Virus record (IMG/VR): IMGVR_UViG_3300020202_000204
Coordinates: 1 to 25,804 of that record
Source: a virus
Length of the DNA: 25,804 nt
Direction: 5' to 3' (one strand)
Shown here: positions 1 to 6,635 of the stretch, one piece after another
Layout: every line of letters begins with the position of its first letter
Position numbering within the stretch: position 1 is the stretch's first letter
The notes under the pieces: model-generated
Database searches by the model: none
Seen by the model: only the letters and a program-made list of their open reading frames with translations
What the model was told of the DNA's origin: nothing
Made by a program: the position numbers and the translations under genes

Positions 1-5
1 CTCAG

Positions 6-560
6 GTGGCAAGGAATGATGAGATGTTTGAAGCGATGGTTGAACTAGCAGGGAAATGTCGTTCGTGCGCTGGCGTCGCTCGGGATAGCGATGGAGAAAG
101 CTGGTTAAATGCTGAGTGCCCAGAGTGCTCTCCTCTGTGGAGAGTTATTGACCGTATCAAACCGACATCCGACAAAACCGCAGGGGAAGACGTTTCAACT
201 CCCCCACCAGCAAAGGCGGTAGATGGGTGGATAAGCGTCGAGGAGAGGTTGCCGGACGTGAAGGAGGGGCGAGAAAAGACGGTCATCGTTACTTTCAAGA
301 GCGAATTAGGAAGGGATTGCGTTGGCGAGGCTCATTATCTCAACCGTTACGAGTTGCTTCTAGGTTTCGATTACGAGCCGAAACCAGAGGATGAGTATGA
401 CGAGGATGATTGCACCATGAAGTGGACTGGATTCTGCTGGCTTACCGATGAGAACAGCGATGAGGAGTTTCAAAAGATTACCCAGAAAATCACTCATTGG
501 ATGCCAATGCCTCCCCCACCAGTTTCACCAGTTGAAGATCAGAAGGTGAGGGAAGGATGA
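6..560 (+). CDS. Zinc-ribbon plus DUF551 domain phage protein
   Basis: Protein of about 184 residues, starting at a GTG at position 6. The frame is open to the window edge, so the true start may lie outside. Residues 18-41 hold two CxxC pairs (C18/C21 and C38/C41), a likely zinc ribbon. After a Pro/Thr-rich linker, residues 74-171 match the DUF551 pattern: it opens with GWISVEERLPD and closes with THWMPMPPPP. DUF551 proteins are common, uncharacterised small proteins of phage accessory regions. The gene ends in a 4-base overlap with the next start (ATGA), so the two are probably translationally coupled. DUF551 assignment is firm; function is unknown. Confidence 0.8.
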   Translation: MARNDEMFEAMVELAGKCRSCAGVARDSDGESWLNAECPECSPLWRVIDRIKPTSDKTAGEDVSTPPPAKAVDGWISVEERLPDVKEGREKTVIVTFKSELGRDCVGEAHYLNRYELLLGFDYEPKPEDEYDEDDCTMKWTGFCWLTDENSDEEFQKITQKITHWMPMPPPPVSPVEDQKVREG

Positions 561-928
561 GCCCCGATAAGCAACGTATTGAAATCGCAAAGGCGTGTGG
601 ATGGAAGATTTGTAGCGATAACTTTTTCAAGTGGATTGTTTCTCCAGATGGACGAAAAGGACATTGCTGCGGAATCCATCTTAGTGACGGGGAGGTTTTC
701 GAGAATTGCTTCCAGCCTCACATTGAGAAGCTGGTAATTTTACCCGACTACCTCAACGACCTCAACGCGATGCATGAGGCGGAGAAGGTTCTTCCCAAGG
801 AAAATAGATATGCAGAATGGTTGGTATCGGTTTGCAAGACGATGAACTGGAAGAAGCTTTTGTCAGCCACCGCCGCCCAACGCGCCGAAGCCTTCCTTAA
901 AACCTTCAACCTTTGGGAGGAATCATGA
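557..928 (+). CDS. Phage ABA-sandwich domain protein, copy 1
   Basis: Protein of 123 residues with the layout of phage ABA-sandwich proteins: an N-terminal PDKQRIEIAKACGW helix, a central LPDYLNDLNAMHEAEK segment, and a C-terminal ATAAQRAEAFLKTFNLWEES helix. This family is widespread in phage early or accessory regions and has no known biochemical role. The start overlaps the stop of the previous gene (ATGA) and follows a GAAGG ribosome site. A second copy lies in the C-terminal half of the gene at 1209-1922, so this is a local duplication. Family call is confident from motif order; function is unknown. Confidence 0.75.
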   Translation: MSPDKQRIEIAKACGWKICSDNFFKWIVSPDGRKGHCCGIHLSDGEVFENCFQPHIEKLVILPDYLNDLNAMHEAEKVLPKENRYAEWLVSVCKTMNWKKLLSATAAQRAEAFLKTFNLWEES

Positions 929-1212
929 TCCCTCTCCAAATACCAGCCTTCGAGCGACCGGAGCAATGGACGAAGGGAAGCTTCATTAATCTAAACGACG
1001 ACGGCTCTTATTCTTACTGTCTCACGGAATGGGTTTCTAGAGCTTTTAAAGGAGAAGACCGCACGCATGAAAGGGGAAGGGCTATTACAGCCTTAGTCCA
1101 AGCTGCATACCCCATAGCTGTATTCACGTTCAACGACCGCCAAGAAACTACCTTTGCCGACGTGCAAGAGGTGATCCGTAAGGCCAATGAGAGGCTGGCT
1201 AAAGAGGTATGA
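925..1212 (+). CDS. Hypothetical phage protein, 95 aa
   Basis: Small soluble protein of unknown function. The ATG at 925 is preferred over an upstream TTG at 913: it overlaps the previous stop (ATGA) and has GGGAGG at 915-920 with good spacing. No membrane segment or cysteine motif is present. The C-terminal half has an FTFNDRQETTFADVQEVIRK stretch that looks like one strand followed by a helix. It sits between two ABA-sandwich genes and ends in an overlap with the next gene, so it belongs to the same polycistronic unit. I do not recognise the family. Confidence 0.7.
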   Translation: MIPLQIPAFERPEQWTKGSFINLNDDGSYSYCLTEWVSRAFKGEDRTHERGRAITALVQAAYPIAVFTFNDRQETTFADVQEVIRKANERLAKEV

Positions 1213-1922
1213 ACATAGCCATTTCTAGGGACGGAAACAAAGATTTAGGCCACCAGTTGCGAGAGCATATTGAATGCGCCATCTGCAAGAAATCTATAGA
1301 GAAGCTTGAGGTCTGGATGGATCACTACAAGCGCATGGTGTGCATGGAGGCCCAATGCCACGGAGAAACGGATTATTCCGAAATATGCGAATTTGACCTT
1401 TGGGAGATCATGAGAAGGAAAGTAGATGCCAAAGCGCAGGCCTTCACAAAGAAGAAGTTGGAAAACTTAGCCCTTCCCCAGCATTGGGGGAACAACACAA
1501 GAAGAAGGAAGAAAATGAATCCAGATAAACAAAGAATCGCAATTGCGGAGGCGTGTGGGTGGAGCAATTTCCGCGTGTCCACAATCGGAAGGAATCAAGT
1601 GTTGTGTGGAGAAAAGCAAGGAGTCTTCCTTCTCCTTGTCCCCGACTACCTTAACTCCCTAGAAGCCTGCCATGAGATGGAGAAATTTCTGAAGGGTGAC
1701 TTTAAGGATGAGTCTTCCCAGAAAGCTCTTTATGTTGAGAATTTAGTTTTTGCATGCCACGGCCACCCAGACGAGATGGTCGATATCTGGAATTGGCATT
1801 TGATTCACGCGCCTGCTGCTCAGCGATGCGAAGCCTTCTTAAAAACAATCGGCAGGTGGGAGGATTCAAACGATGGACAATCTCCTATCCACAAACAACC
1901 TCTCTCAACTCCCCATGAATAA
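1209..1922 (+). CDS. Zinc-finger protein fused to ABA-sandwich domain, copy 2
   Basis: Protein of 237 residues in two parts. Residues 1-102 contain a possible zinc site (C23/C26 and C45/C50, CxxC-x18-CxxxxC) and end in a basic stretch, NTRRRKK. Residues 103-225 are a second ABA-sandwich domain, paralogous to the 557-928 product (shared PDKQRI-IA-ACGW, PDYLN and AAQR-EAFLKT motifs). Met103 (ATG at 1515) follows a purine-rich GAAGAAGGAAGAAA tract, so the ABA domain may also be made separately from an internal start. The fusion may come from loss of a stop between formerly separate genes. Function is unknown. Confidence 0.7.
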   Translation: MNIAISRDGNKDLGHQLREHIECAICKKSIEKLEVWMDHYKRMVCMEAQCHGETDYSEICEFDLWEIMRRKVDAKAQAFTKKKLENLALPQHWGNNTRRRKKMNPDKQRIAIAEACGWSNFRVSTIGRNQVLCGEKQGVFLLLVPDYLNSLEACHEMEKFLKGDFKDESSQKALYVENLVFACHGHPDEMVDIWNWHLIHAPAAQRCEAFLKTIGRWEDSNDGQSPIHKQPLSTPHE

Positions 1923-2157
1923 ATCCTCCCCCTCACTCACCCCCAAGCAAAAGAGAGAAGGGCTGACGGACGACCTTCCGTTTGAATGGTATCGAGAAGA
2001 AAACTTCTGCAATTCGCTGGCCGTGCGATTAAAGGGCGGCGGAGGATACACTCATAGAAATGTAGAGATAATTATCCTTCTAACCAAAATCTTAGAAGAA
2101 CTTCGCAAGCTCTCCGCTCCTGTGCCGCTCAAAGCGGGGAAGAGGAGGAAGGGATGA
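1873..2157 (+). CDS. Hypothetical phage protein, 94 aa
   Basis: Small protein whose start lies 50 bases inside the previous gene in another frame. The ATG at 1873 has a clear GGGAGG site at 1858-1863. A second in-frame ATG at 1915, close to the previous stop, is a weaker alternative. Residues 15-33 are Ser/Pro/Lys-rich; a central segment, RNVEIIILLTKILEELRKL, looks like an amphipathic helix; the tail KAGKRRKG is basic. Ends in an ATGA overlap with the next gene. Family and function not recognised. Confidence 0.6.
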   Translation: MDNLLSTNNLSQLPMNKSSPSLTPKQKREGLTDDLPFEWYREENFCNSLAVRLKGGGGYTHRNVEIIILLTKILEELRKLSAPVPLKAGKRRKG

Positions 2158-2414
2158 AAGTCTCAGATATGCCGATGCTGGATTTGACCGATGCGATCAA
2201 GCGGGATGATGCTTATAGGCAATACGTGATCGACAATGTTATTCGCGACAGGATGGATCTAGGAAATGTAATCGGAAAGCTGGTTGTTGATTCTCGATAC
2301 GATGATCCAAAGGAAATCCATGAGAGAACGGTGCAAGTCGTAAAAGCTGTCAGGATAATCCAAAGCCTGACTCGTGATGCCTATGAAGTTGTTAAGAAGA
2401 AGAACCTAATTTAA
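2154..2414 (+). CDS. Hypothetical helical protein, 86 aa
   Basis: Small soluble protein, probably all alpha-helical and charged. It begins at an ATG overlapping the previous stop and preceded by GGAGGAAGG, a strong ribosome site. No cysteines and no membrane segment. The protein ends in VVKKKNLI. About 50 bases follow before the next start, the first real gap in this operon. That gap is pyrimidine-rich and shows no hairpin. Function unknown. Confidence 0.65.
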   Translation: MKVSDMPMLDLTDAIKRDDAYRQYVIDNVIRDRMDLGNVIGKLVVDSRYDDPKEIHERTVQVVKAVRIIQSLTRDAYEVVKKKNLI

Positions 2415-2465
2415 CCCCTCCTCCCCCTTTACCCGCATTAGGTGGGAAGAAATAGAAAGAAGATT

Positions 2466-2720
2466 ATGACGACTGATGCATTTTGGAAATGGCAAGAATC
2501 AAGCGGCAAGAAAAATGACGGCTATGATCTTGGCTTACTGCGTGAAGGATGGGATGCAGCAACGCGAGAGTCATTGAGAGATTTTAGATCCATCATAGCC
2601 GAGCGCGACAAGTACAAGGCCGCTCTAATCGAATGCCTCCACATAGCGCAACGTGGATCTAGATATAACTCTCTCGGACAGACTGTTGAAGACATTGCAA
2701 CCGAAGCCCTCAAATCCTAA
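2466..2720 (+). CDS. Hypothetical small phage protein with GWDAA motif
   Basis: Protein of 84 residues from the ATG at 2466, which has AGAAAGAAG just upstream. A GTG at 2442 would add eight basic residues but has a poorer site. The protein opens FWKWQESSG and carries LLREGWDAA, a pattern seen often in small phage accessory proteins that accompany DUF551 genes, followed by a charged helix. Molecular role unknown. Confidence 0.6.
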   Translation: MTTDAFWKWQESSGKKNDGYDLGLLREGWDAATRESLRDFRSIIAERDKYKAALIECLHIAQRGSRYNSLGQTVEDIATEALKS

Positions 2721-2748
2721 CCCCATGCCAAACGAGAAAGAGAACGAG

Positions 2749-3237
2749 ATGAAAAGACCCAAGTATGACACCTACGAATCGGCCTACGTAGAGGAGTTGA
2801 AGGCGAAGCTAAAAGCCGCTCATGCGGTCGTTTCGCTCGCAGTCGAATTTACGTCGCATTCCTTATACGGAAGCCCGGCCATGAATCTTGCGAAAGCCAT
2901 TGATGCCTATAACTACTTGGAGCCTCACCCATCCACCATTAACGATCCACAAACCCCCACCAAAAAGCTTGTCACTTTGCCAGCGGAAACCGTGGAGAAG
3001 ATAAGGAGAGTTCTTGAGCGTCATCATAAATGGCATCAGGACCAAACAGACCCAGCTACCCTGCTTATCGTCGATGAAAATGGAGACAAGCAAGAAGTTG
3101 AGTTGATCCTTGCTGATGAATACGCCGATAGCAGCCTTTACGACCAGACCATTGAAGCACTCTCCCTCCTGCCTCTCGAAGACCACGACGAAGCCAAGCG
3201 TAGGCGGGCCACCAACACTGGAAATGAGAGCAAATGA
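2749..3237 (+). CDS. Hypothetical phage protein, 162 aa
   Basis: Soluble protein, mostly helical and acidic towards the C terminus. The ATG at 2749 follows a purine-rich GAGAAAGAGAACGAG tract. An in-frame ATG at 2725 lacks a ribosome site, and the TTG at 2653 lies inside the previous gene. Two parts can be seen: an N-terminal helical region with YESAYVEELKAKLKAAHAVV, and a C-terminal region after a Pro/Thr linker with a possible strand pair around TLLIVDENGDKQEVELIL. Joined to the next small gene by an ATGA overlap. I do not recognise it. Confidence 0.6.
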   Translation: MKRPKYDTYESAYVEELKAKLKAAHAVVSLAVEFTSHSLYGSPAMNLAKAIDAYNYLEPHPSTINDPQTPTKKLVTLPAETVEKIRRVLERHHKWHQDQTDPATLLIVDENGDKQEVELILADEYADSSLYDQTIEALSLLPLEDHDEAKRRRATNTGNESK

Positions 3238-3410
3238 AATCCACCAAAGAAAAACTCGATACCTACGAAGTACTCTCAGCCAACACCATGCCCCCTCAAC
3301 TTACAGCTATGGACATCGTTATCGCAATCCTTGCATGCCTCGCCCTGTGCGTCATCGGCCTCGTCGTAGCTCTAAAAATCTCAGGCTACTTCATCAAGCC
3401 AAACTTGTGA
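3234..3410 (+). CDS. Small single-pass membrane protein, 58 aa
   Basis: Reading frame of 58 codons starting at the ATG that overlaps the previous stop (ATGA) and ending at a TGA that overlaps the next start (GTGA). Residues 27-48 form one strongly hydrophobic segment rich in Ile, Leu, Val, Ala and Cys. The N-terminal 25 residues are hydrophilic and Lys/Asp-containing, and the tail after the membrane segment is short and basic. The exact coupling at both ends is the main reason to call it a gene. It opens a run of tiny envelope proteins. Role unknown; a holin-like or regulatory membrane peptide is possible. Confidence 0.6.
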   Translation: MKSTKEKLDTYEVLSANTMPPQLTAMDIVIAILACLALCVIGLVVALKISGYFIKPNL

Positions 3411-3595
3411 AACCCAGCAAACAAAAGTTCATCGTCATCCCTCCCTGCAAACACTGCGGAGGCGAGCGCATCCGTCAACCAGCGGGGAACATCGCCTGCC
3501 CGCCTTGCAACCGAAAGAAGTCTAGGGAGCAAAGATTAACCATGGCGGCTGTGAATTATTCCGGTGACAACTACTTTAGCGACCTTGGATTATGA
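3407..3595 (+). CDS. Small C4 zinc-ribbon protein, 62 aa
   Basis: Protein of 62 residues beginning at a GTG that overlaps the previous stop. It has two clear metal-binding pairs, CKHCGGE and CPPCNRKK, about 15 residues apart, in a basic context, as in small nucleic-acid-binding zinc ribbons. The frame stays open upstream to 3110, but that extension overlaps two other coding frames and is Pro/Arg/His-rich without protein-like character, so the short start is preferred. Ends in an ATGA overlap. Likely a DNA- or RNA-binding accessory protein; this is inference from the zinc pattern. Confidence 0.6.
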   Translation: MKPSKQKFIVIPPCKHCGGERIRQPAGNIACPPCNRKKSREQRLTMAAVNYSGDNYFSDLGL

Positions 3596-3732
3596 GACTC
3601 TTCATCGTCACAGGAATATCCGCGAGCCTGCTTTTCTCATTCGCATCCTATCTTTGCATGTTTGATCGAGCGCAATGGGCTTCGCTGGCATCTCTAACCT
3701 TCTTCATGTGCCTTAGTGAATGGAGCCGCTGA
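3592..3732 (+). CDS. Tiny membrane protein, 46 aa
   Basis: Frame of 46 codons whose ATG overlaps the previous stop. It encodes two hydrophobic stretches (about residues 3-23 and 28-42), short for two full spans but enough for one span plus a membrane-associated helix. The N terminus could also be read as a signal peptide, but no good cleavage site is present. Ends one base before the next ATG. Supported by position, coupling and hydrophobic composition; function unknown. Confidence 0.5.
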   Translation: MRLFIVTGISASLLFSFASYLCMFDRAQWASLASLTFFMCLSEWSR

Positions 3733-3733
3733 A

Positions 3734-3841
3734 ATGATCGAAATCCCATCTTATACCGAGATCTTTGCCACGCTCGCTCTAATCCTCATTCCACCAATCA
3801 TAGCCGGACTCCTCGCCTACAAATGGACTCAAAGCCGATGA
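3734..3841 (+). CDS. Tiny single-pass membrane peptide, 35 aa
   Basis: Frame of 35 codons starting one base after the previous stop and overlapping the next start. Residues 9-29 form one hydrophobic helix with two prolines in its centre (LILIPPIIAGLL), followed by a short basic tail, KWTQSR. The layout (acidic outside, basic tail) suggests a type I-like or tail-anchored peptide. Too short to assign; its place in a chain of coupled genes is the main evidence. Confidence 0.45.
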   Translation: MIEIPSYTEIFATLALILIPPIIAGLLAYKWTQSR

Positions 3842-3987
3842 AGGAATATTTGAAAGACTGCCTGCATGCTATCGCGTGGGCTCTGGCACTAAATGCCATC
3901 TTCTACGCCACATGGTTCTTCTGCGAGTCTGCACAGACAAAGGTTAACAATCGCGGGCGGATAGAGGCTCCTCTTAAACGCAGATGA
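3838..3987 (+). CDS. Small membrane protein, 49 aa
   Basis: Frame of 49 codons with ATGA overlaps at both ends. An in-frame ATG at 3823 would add five residues. One hydrophobic segment at about residues 9-29 is rich in Ala, Leu and aromatic residues and holds Cys8 and Cys29 near its borders. The C-terminal 20 residues are strongly basic and hydrophilic. The shape resembles small phage holins or pinholins, but no sequence family is recognised. Confidence 0.5.
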   Translation: MKEYLKDCLHAIAWALALNAIFYATWFFCESAQTKVNNRGRIEAPLKRR

Positions 3988-4283
3988 AAACACTTGCAGA
4001 AATCATACTCAGCCTACTTCTGATGCCGATCCTGCTTCCATTGCTCTTCATTACGGCTGGATTTGCCATTACTTGGGATGCAGTGGCAAGTCTCAGACCG
4101 AGAAGGGAGCCAATTGTTTACCCACTGGATCACGTAATTGAACGAACCACCTTTACTGTAACCATCGCAAGCCCTCGAAGCCCCTGCCATGGAGATCTTT
4201 TACAGGTTGGCCATAACACATTTCAAGAGCTGAGGAATATCGAGAAACAGAGCAAAGGCGTTTACAAGGCGAGGCTTGTATGA
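3984..4283 (+). CDS. N-terminally anchored membrane protein, 99 aa
   Basis: Protein of 99 residues. Residues 5-32 form a long hydrophobic N-terminal segment (rich in Leu, with MPILLPLLFI), followed by a basic LRPRRE stop-transfer patch and a soluble C-terminal domain of about 60 residues that looks beta-rich. The soluble part has one cysteine (SPCHGD). The gene is ATGA-coupled on both sides. Topology, inferred from the positive-inside rule, would place the C-terminal domain in the cytoplasm. No family recognised. Confidence 0.6.
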   Translation: MKTLAEIILSLLLMPILLPLLFITAGFAITWDAVASLRPRREPIVYPLDHVIERTTFTVTIASPRSPCHGDLLQVGHNTFQELRNIEKQSKGVYKARLV

Positions 4284-4408
4284 TGGGTGATTGGCTCTTT
4301 TGGGATAAGTACGACACGCTTATTGCGATAACTATATTCAGCCTTTTACCTCTTACGCTCTGGATTGCGTTTTCCCTCTACACTATATTCAAAAGACATC
4401 GCAACTAA
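4280..4408 (+). CDS. Tiny single-pass membrane protein, 42 aa
   Basis: Frame of 42 codons that begins MMGDWLFWDKYD, has one hydrophobic span at about residues 14-36, and ends in a basic KRHRN tail. The start overlaps the previous stop; the stop lies five bases before the lipoprotein gene. Either of two adjacent ATGs (4280 or 4283) could be used. Acidic N terminus and basic C terminus predict N-out/C-in topology. Function unknown. Confidence 0.5.
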   Translation: MMGDWLFWDKYDTLIAITIFSLLPLTLWIAFSLYTIFKRHRN

Positions 4409-4413
4409 ACTTT

Positions 4414-4890
4414 ATGAAAACACTGATATATCTACTGGCAATCACATGCATGATAACAGGCTGCTCCAAGCAGCCACCACCGAAGCCACAAGTCACTCAA
4501 CCGTACTTTGAAGGCTTTGAAGCCTATCAAGTGCCGGAAGCCCCACCTTCTACCGTAAAATGGCGAGGTGAAGTCAAGATCGACAACGAAGTGAAGCGCA
4601 CAGGCAATTCCTCACTGCGCATGACCACTAAAACCAAGCGCGAGCCCAACGTGTTCTATTACCTCTCATTCAAGCATGGCAAAGCAGGGAAGAAGCTCAC
4701 CTTTTGGGCGAAGGGCAAGGATAACTCATGCTTTTGGGTGTCTACTGAAAGATCATGGAATGCCCGTGTTTATGTGGACATGCTCACAAGCGACTGGAAG
4801 CAGTACGAGGCAACGTGCCTTGAAGATACACTCTACATCGTGAGCGAAGGAGCTGGAACCGTTTGGGTGGATGATATTCGTATCCAATGA
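4414..4890 (+). CDS. Lipoprotein with jelly-roll carbohydrate-binding-like domain
   Basis: Protein of 158 residues with a lipoprotein signal peptide and lipobox ITGC, lipid-modified Cys being residue 17. Serine follows the cysteine, which in most Gram-negatives favours outer-membrane sorting. A Pro/Lys-rich linker leads to a beta-sandwich-like domain (about residues 32-158) resembling CBM4/9- or galactose-binding-type jelly rolls: it opens with YFEGFEAYQ and closes with AGTVWVDDIRIQ, the usual last strand of such domains. A phage-encoded surface lipoprotein could bind host glycan or mask a receptor. Lipoprotein status is well supported; ligand binding is inference. Confidence 0.7.
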   Translation: MKTLIYLLAITCMITGCSKQPPPKPQVTQPYFEGFEAYQVPEAPPSTVKWRGEVKIDNEVKRTGNSSLRMTTKTKREPNVFYYLSFKHGKAGKKLTFWAKGKDNSCFWVSTERSWNARVYVDMLTSDWKQYEATCLEDTLYIVSEGAGTVWVDDIRIQ

Positions 4891-5093
4891 AGAAGATTCT
4901 TTTTGCCGCATTGTTTTTCGTCATTTTCCCTATTGGAATTCTATATCTCCAATCATGGCTTTTATGGAAGATTCCGCATGGTCCCCATTGGTGGACTGGG
5001 CCAACCTTGGTTGTTCACCTTCTAAGTAATTTTGCGCTTTTTGTGGGATCGATATCATTCGGCATTTACCAGATTAGCAAGAAAACACAATGA
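4887..5093 (+). CDS. Two-span membrane protein, 68 aa
   Basis: Small protein with two hydrophobic spans (about residues 5-23 and 41-62) separated by a loop rich in Trp, His and Pro (WKIPHGPHWWTGP). Both ends are basic, which fits both termini in the cytoplasm. Coupled by ATGA overlaps to the lipoprotein upstream and the O-antigen-ligase-like gene downstream. The size and two-span shape are compatible with a holin-like protein or an accessory subunit of the neighbouring transporter-sized protein. No family recognised. Confidence 0.6.
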   Translation: MKKILFAALFFVIFPIGILYLQSWLLWKIPHGPHWWTGPTLVVHLLSNFALFVGSISFGIYQISKKTQ

Positions 5094-6154
5094 CCCATCT
5101 AGCCCTATTCACACTCTTCTTCTTCCCCGCTATGACCCTTGTAGGTCAGACGGCACGAATGATCACCGTTGCCATGTGTCTGCTCTGCTGTCATCCACGC
5201 ATTGAAAAGAAGCTGGCAGAACCAGGCATCCTGCTCATGGTATGGCTGGCATGGGCTACTCTCTGCTCATGGTATGGCAACAGCTTCGATATGTCTCTAT
5301 TCGGCTATTACAAGCGATTTGAAGGGCTTTCCATGTGGCTCCTTGCCGTGTCCTTTGGCTGGTTATTTTGGCGTTCATCCAGCCTTAACAGGCTTTACCT
5401 GTCCATCGGCGCAATCTTTGCCGTCTGCCTCACGGTCATGCTTATAGAGCCTAAAATATATGGCGGAATCATCTATGGACATATCACCATAGCCGCCTTT
5501 GCTGCCATAGGCTCCTGCATCCTCATGGCGAAACATCCAGCCTTCATCGCCTGCGCTATTCCTTTCGCGTTCATTACTGGAAATAGGTCAATTGTGATTG
5601 CATTGCTGTGTGGTGGTGGCTGCTACTTGGCTTTAAACTGGAAGAAGCTGCCAAGGAAGCTCATCTATGCCATGGCCAGCCTATTCCTCATAGCCGCCCT
5701 TGGAGTCCTGCCAAAGCTGCTCACGATGGACATCAGGAGCCTAGGCAAAGGCGTGCGCACCCAAGTTGCAATGGAAGCCGTTCAATACATCGCTATGAAG
5801 CCTGTTATGGGTTACGGCATCGACACTCAAAGCACCTTATTCGGCAAGAATGAGCATGAGAAAATAACTCATGAGATAAGAGGTAGGGTTTTAGAGCTTC
5901 AAATGGACTTGGACCGCTGCCATAACATTTTCTTGGATGTCACCATGCAAACAGGCTTCGTAGGGCTCGCTATATGGCTCTTCCTGCTTACGAGGATGGC
6001 TTATAGGGCGTTTTGTTATCCATCTGAGGTCAACACGGCTTGTCTGTGTGGAATGGCTGCGTTCATAGGCTTCAACTTGGCAAATCCCTGTGGAATTCCA
6101 TCTATCTTTTTAGCCTGTATTTGTATAACTGGAATTGAGAAGGAAAAGCTATGA
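5090..6154 (+). CDS. O-antigen ligase-like (WaaL/PglL/Wzy superfamily) membrane protein
   Basis: Polytopic membrane protein of 354 residues with about ten predicted spans. The last large periplasmic loop ends in HNIFLDVTMQTGFVG (residues 278-292), an exact match to the H-[NSQ]-x9-G-x-x-[GTY] signature of O-antigen ligases and related O-oligosaccharyltransferases. His278 would correspond to the catalytic histidine. Other family features: KRFEGLSMWL (75-84), TGNRS (163-167), Arg223, and KPVMGYG (237-243). Enzymes of this family join lipid-linked glycans to lipid A-core, protein or growing polymer at the periplasmic face. In a phage it could alter host O-antigen and so block superinfection, or change the receptor. 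Somewhat shorter than typical WaaL (about 400). Acceptor substrate cannot be told. Confidence 0.78.
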   Translation: MTHLALFTLFFFPAMTLVGQTARMITVAMCLLCCHPRIEKKLAEPGILLMVWLAWATLCSWYGNSFDMSLFGYYKRFEGLSMWLLAVSFGWLFWRSSSLNRLYLSIGAIFAVCLTVMLIEPKIYGGIIYGHITIAAFAAIGSCILMAKHPAFIACAIPFAFITGNRSIVIALLCGGGCYLALNWKKLPRKLIYAMASLFLIAALGVLPKLLTMDIRSLGKGVRTQVAMEAVQYIAMKPVMGYGIDTQSTLFGKNEHEKITHEIRGRVLELQMDLDRCHNIFLDVTMQTGFVGLAIWLFLLTRMAYRAFCYPSEVNTACLCGMAAFIGFNLANPCGIPSIFLACICITGIEKEKL

Positions 6155-6396
6155 ACTGCCCAACCTGCCGCCAAAAAGTTAGCGCTCATCACATGTTACT
6201 TGAGCAAATTAAGGAAATTCAAATTAAGCACGTCAAAAAACCAGAGATGCGGGCTTATCTCGGGAAGCAAGAGAGGGAGGAGTTGAGCAACGATTTAAAG
6301 CCGTGGTTTTATGCTAATCTTGAAGGAGTCCATACGATTTACGGATGCCGAATAGTGCCGGTGGACTTACATAGCTATTTGAAGGTGGAAGCATGA
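6151..6396 (+). CDS. Small zinc-site protein, 81 aa
   Basis: Soluble protein beginning MNCPTCRQKVSAHH, a CxxC pair next to two histidines that could bind zinc. The rest is a charged helix followed by a beta-rich end with YGCRIVPVDLHSY. Joined by ATGA overlaps to the ligase-like gene upstream and to the next gene. No homologous family recognised; probably a small cytoplasmic accessory protein. Confidence 0.6.
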   Translation: MNCPTCRQKVSAHHMLLEQIKEIQIKHVKKPEMRAYLGKQEREELSNDLKPWFYANLEGVHTIYGCRIVPVDLHSYLKVEA

Positions 6397-6635
6397 CCGA
6401 AGAGGAGCTAAGAGCAATTAAAGCCGTCTTCGAGGCTGAATCCAGGAAGCGAGGAGGCAAAATAGATGTCGGCATCAGTAAAGAAGGATGGCGCATTTAC
6501 ATCCTGCTTAGGCTGCGTAGCGATACAGATACCAGTGAAGACCTTATTTGCCGCTATAACATATCAGCAATCGCACCACTGGAGCCGCAAGCTGTAAAGT
6601 ATTTCGACAGCTTTGAGAAGAATCTAAAAATATGA
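6393..6635 (+). CDS. Hypothetical protein, 80 aa
   Basis: Soluble, mixed alpha/beta protein. It has an N-terminal acidic helix, MTEEELRAIKAVFEAESRK, then two probable strands around KIDVGISKEGWRIYILLRL. No cysteine motif other than Cys53 and no membrane segment. ATGA-coupled upstream and downstream. Family and function not recognised. Confidence 0.55.
   Translation: MTEEELRAIKAVFEAESRKRGGKIDVGISKEGWRIYILLRLRSDTDTSEDLICRYNISAIAPLEPQAVKYFDSFEKNLKI

Noticed and set aside
2-298. Minus-strand frame opposite the DUF551 gene
   Set aside because: It lies opposite a gene with a recognised domain and shows no protein-like features, so it is a shadow frame.
3110-3406. N-terminal extension of the zinc-ribbon frame upstream of the GTG at 3407
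   Set aside because: It overlaps two better supported coding frames and has a Pro/Arg/His-rich, non-protein-like composition.
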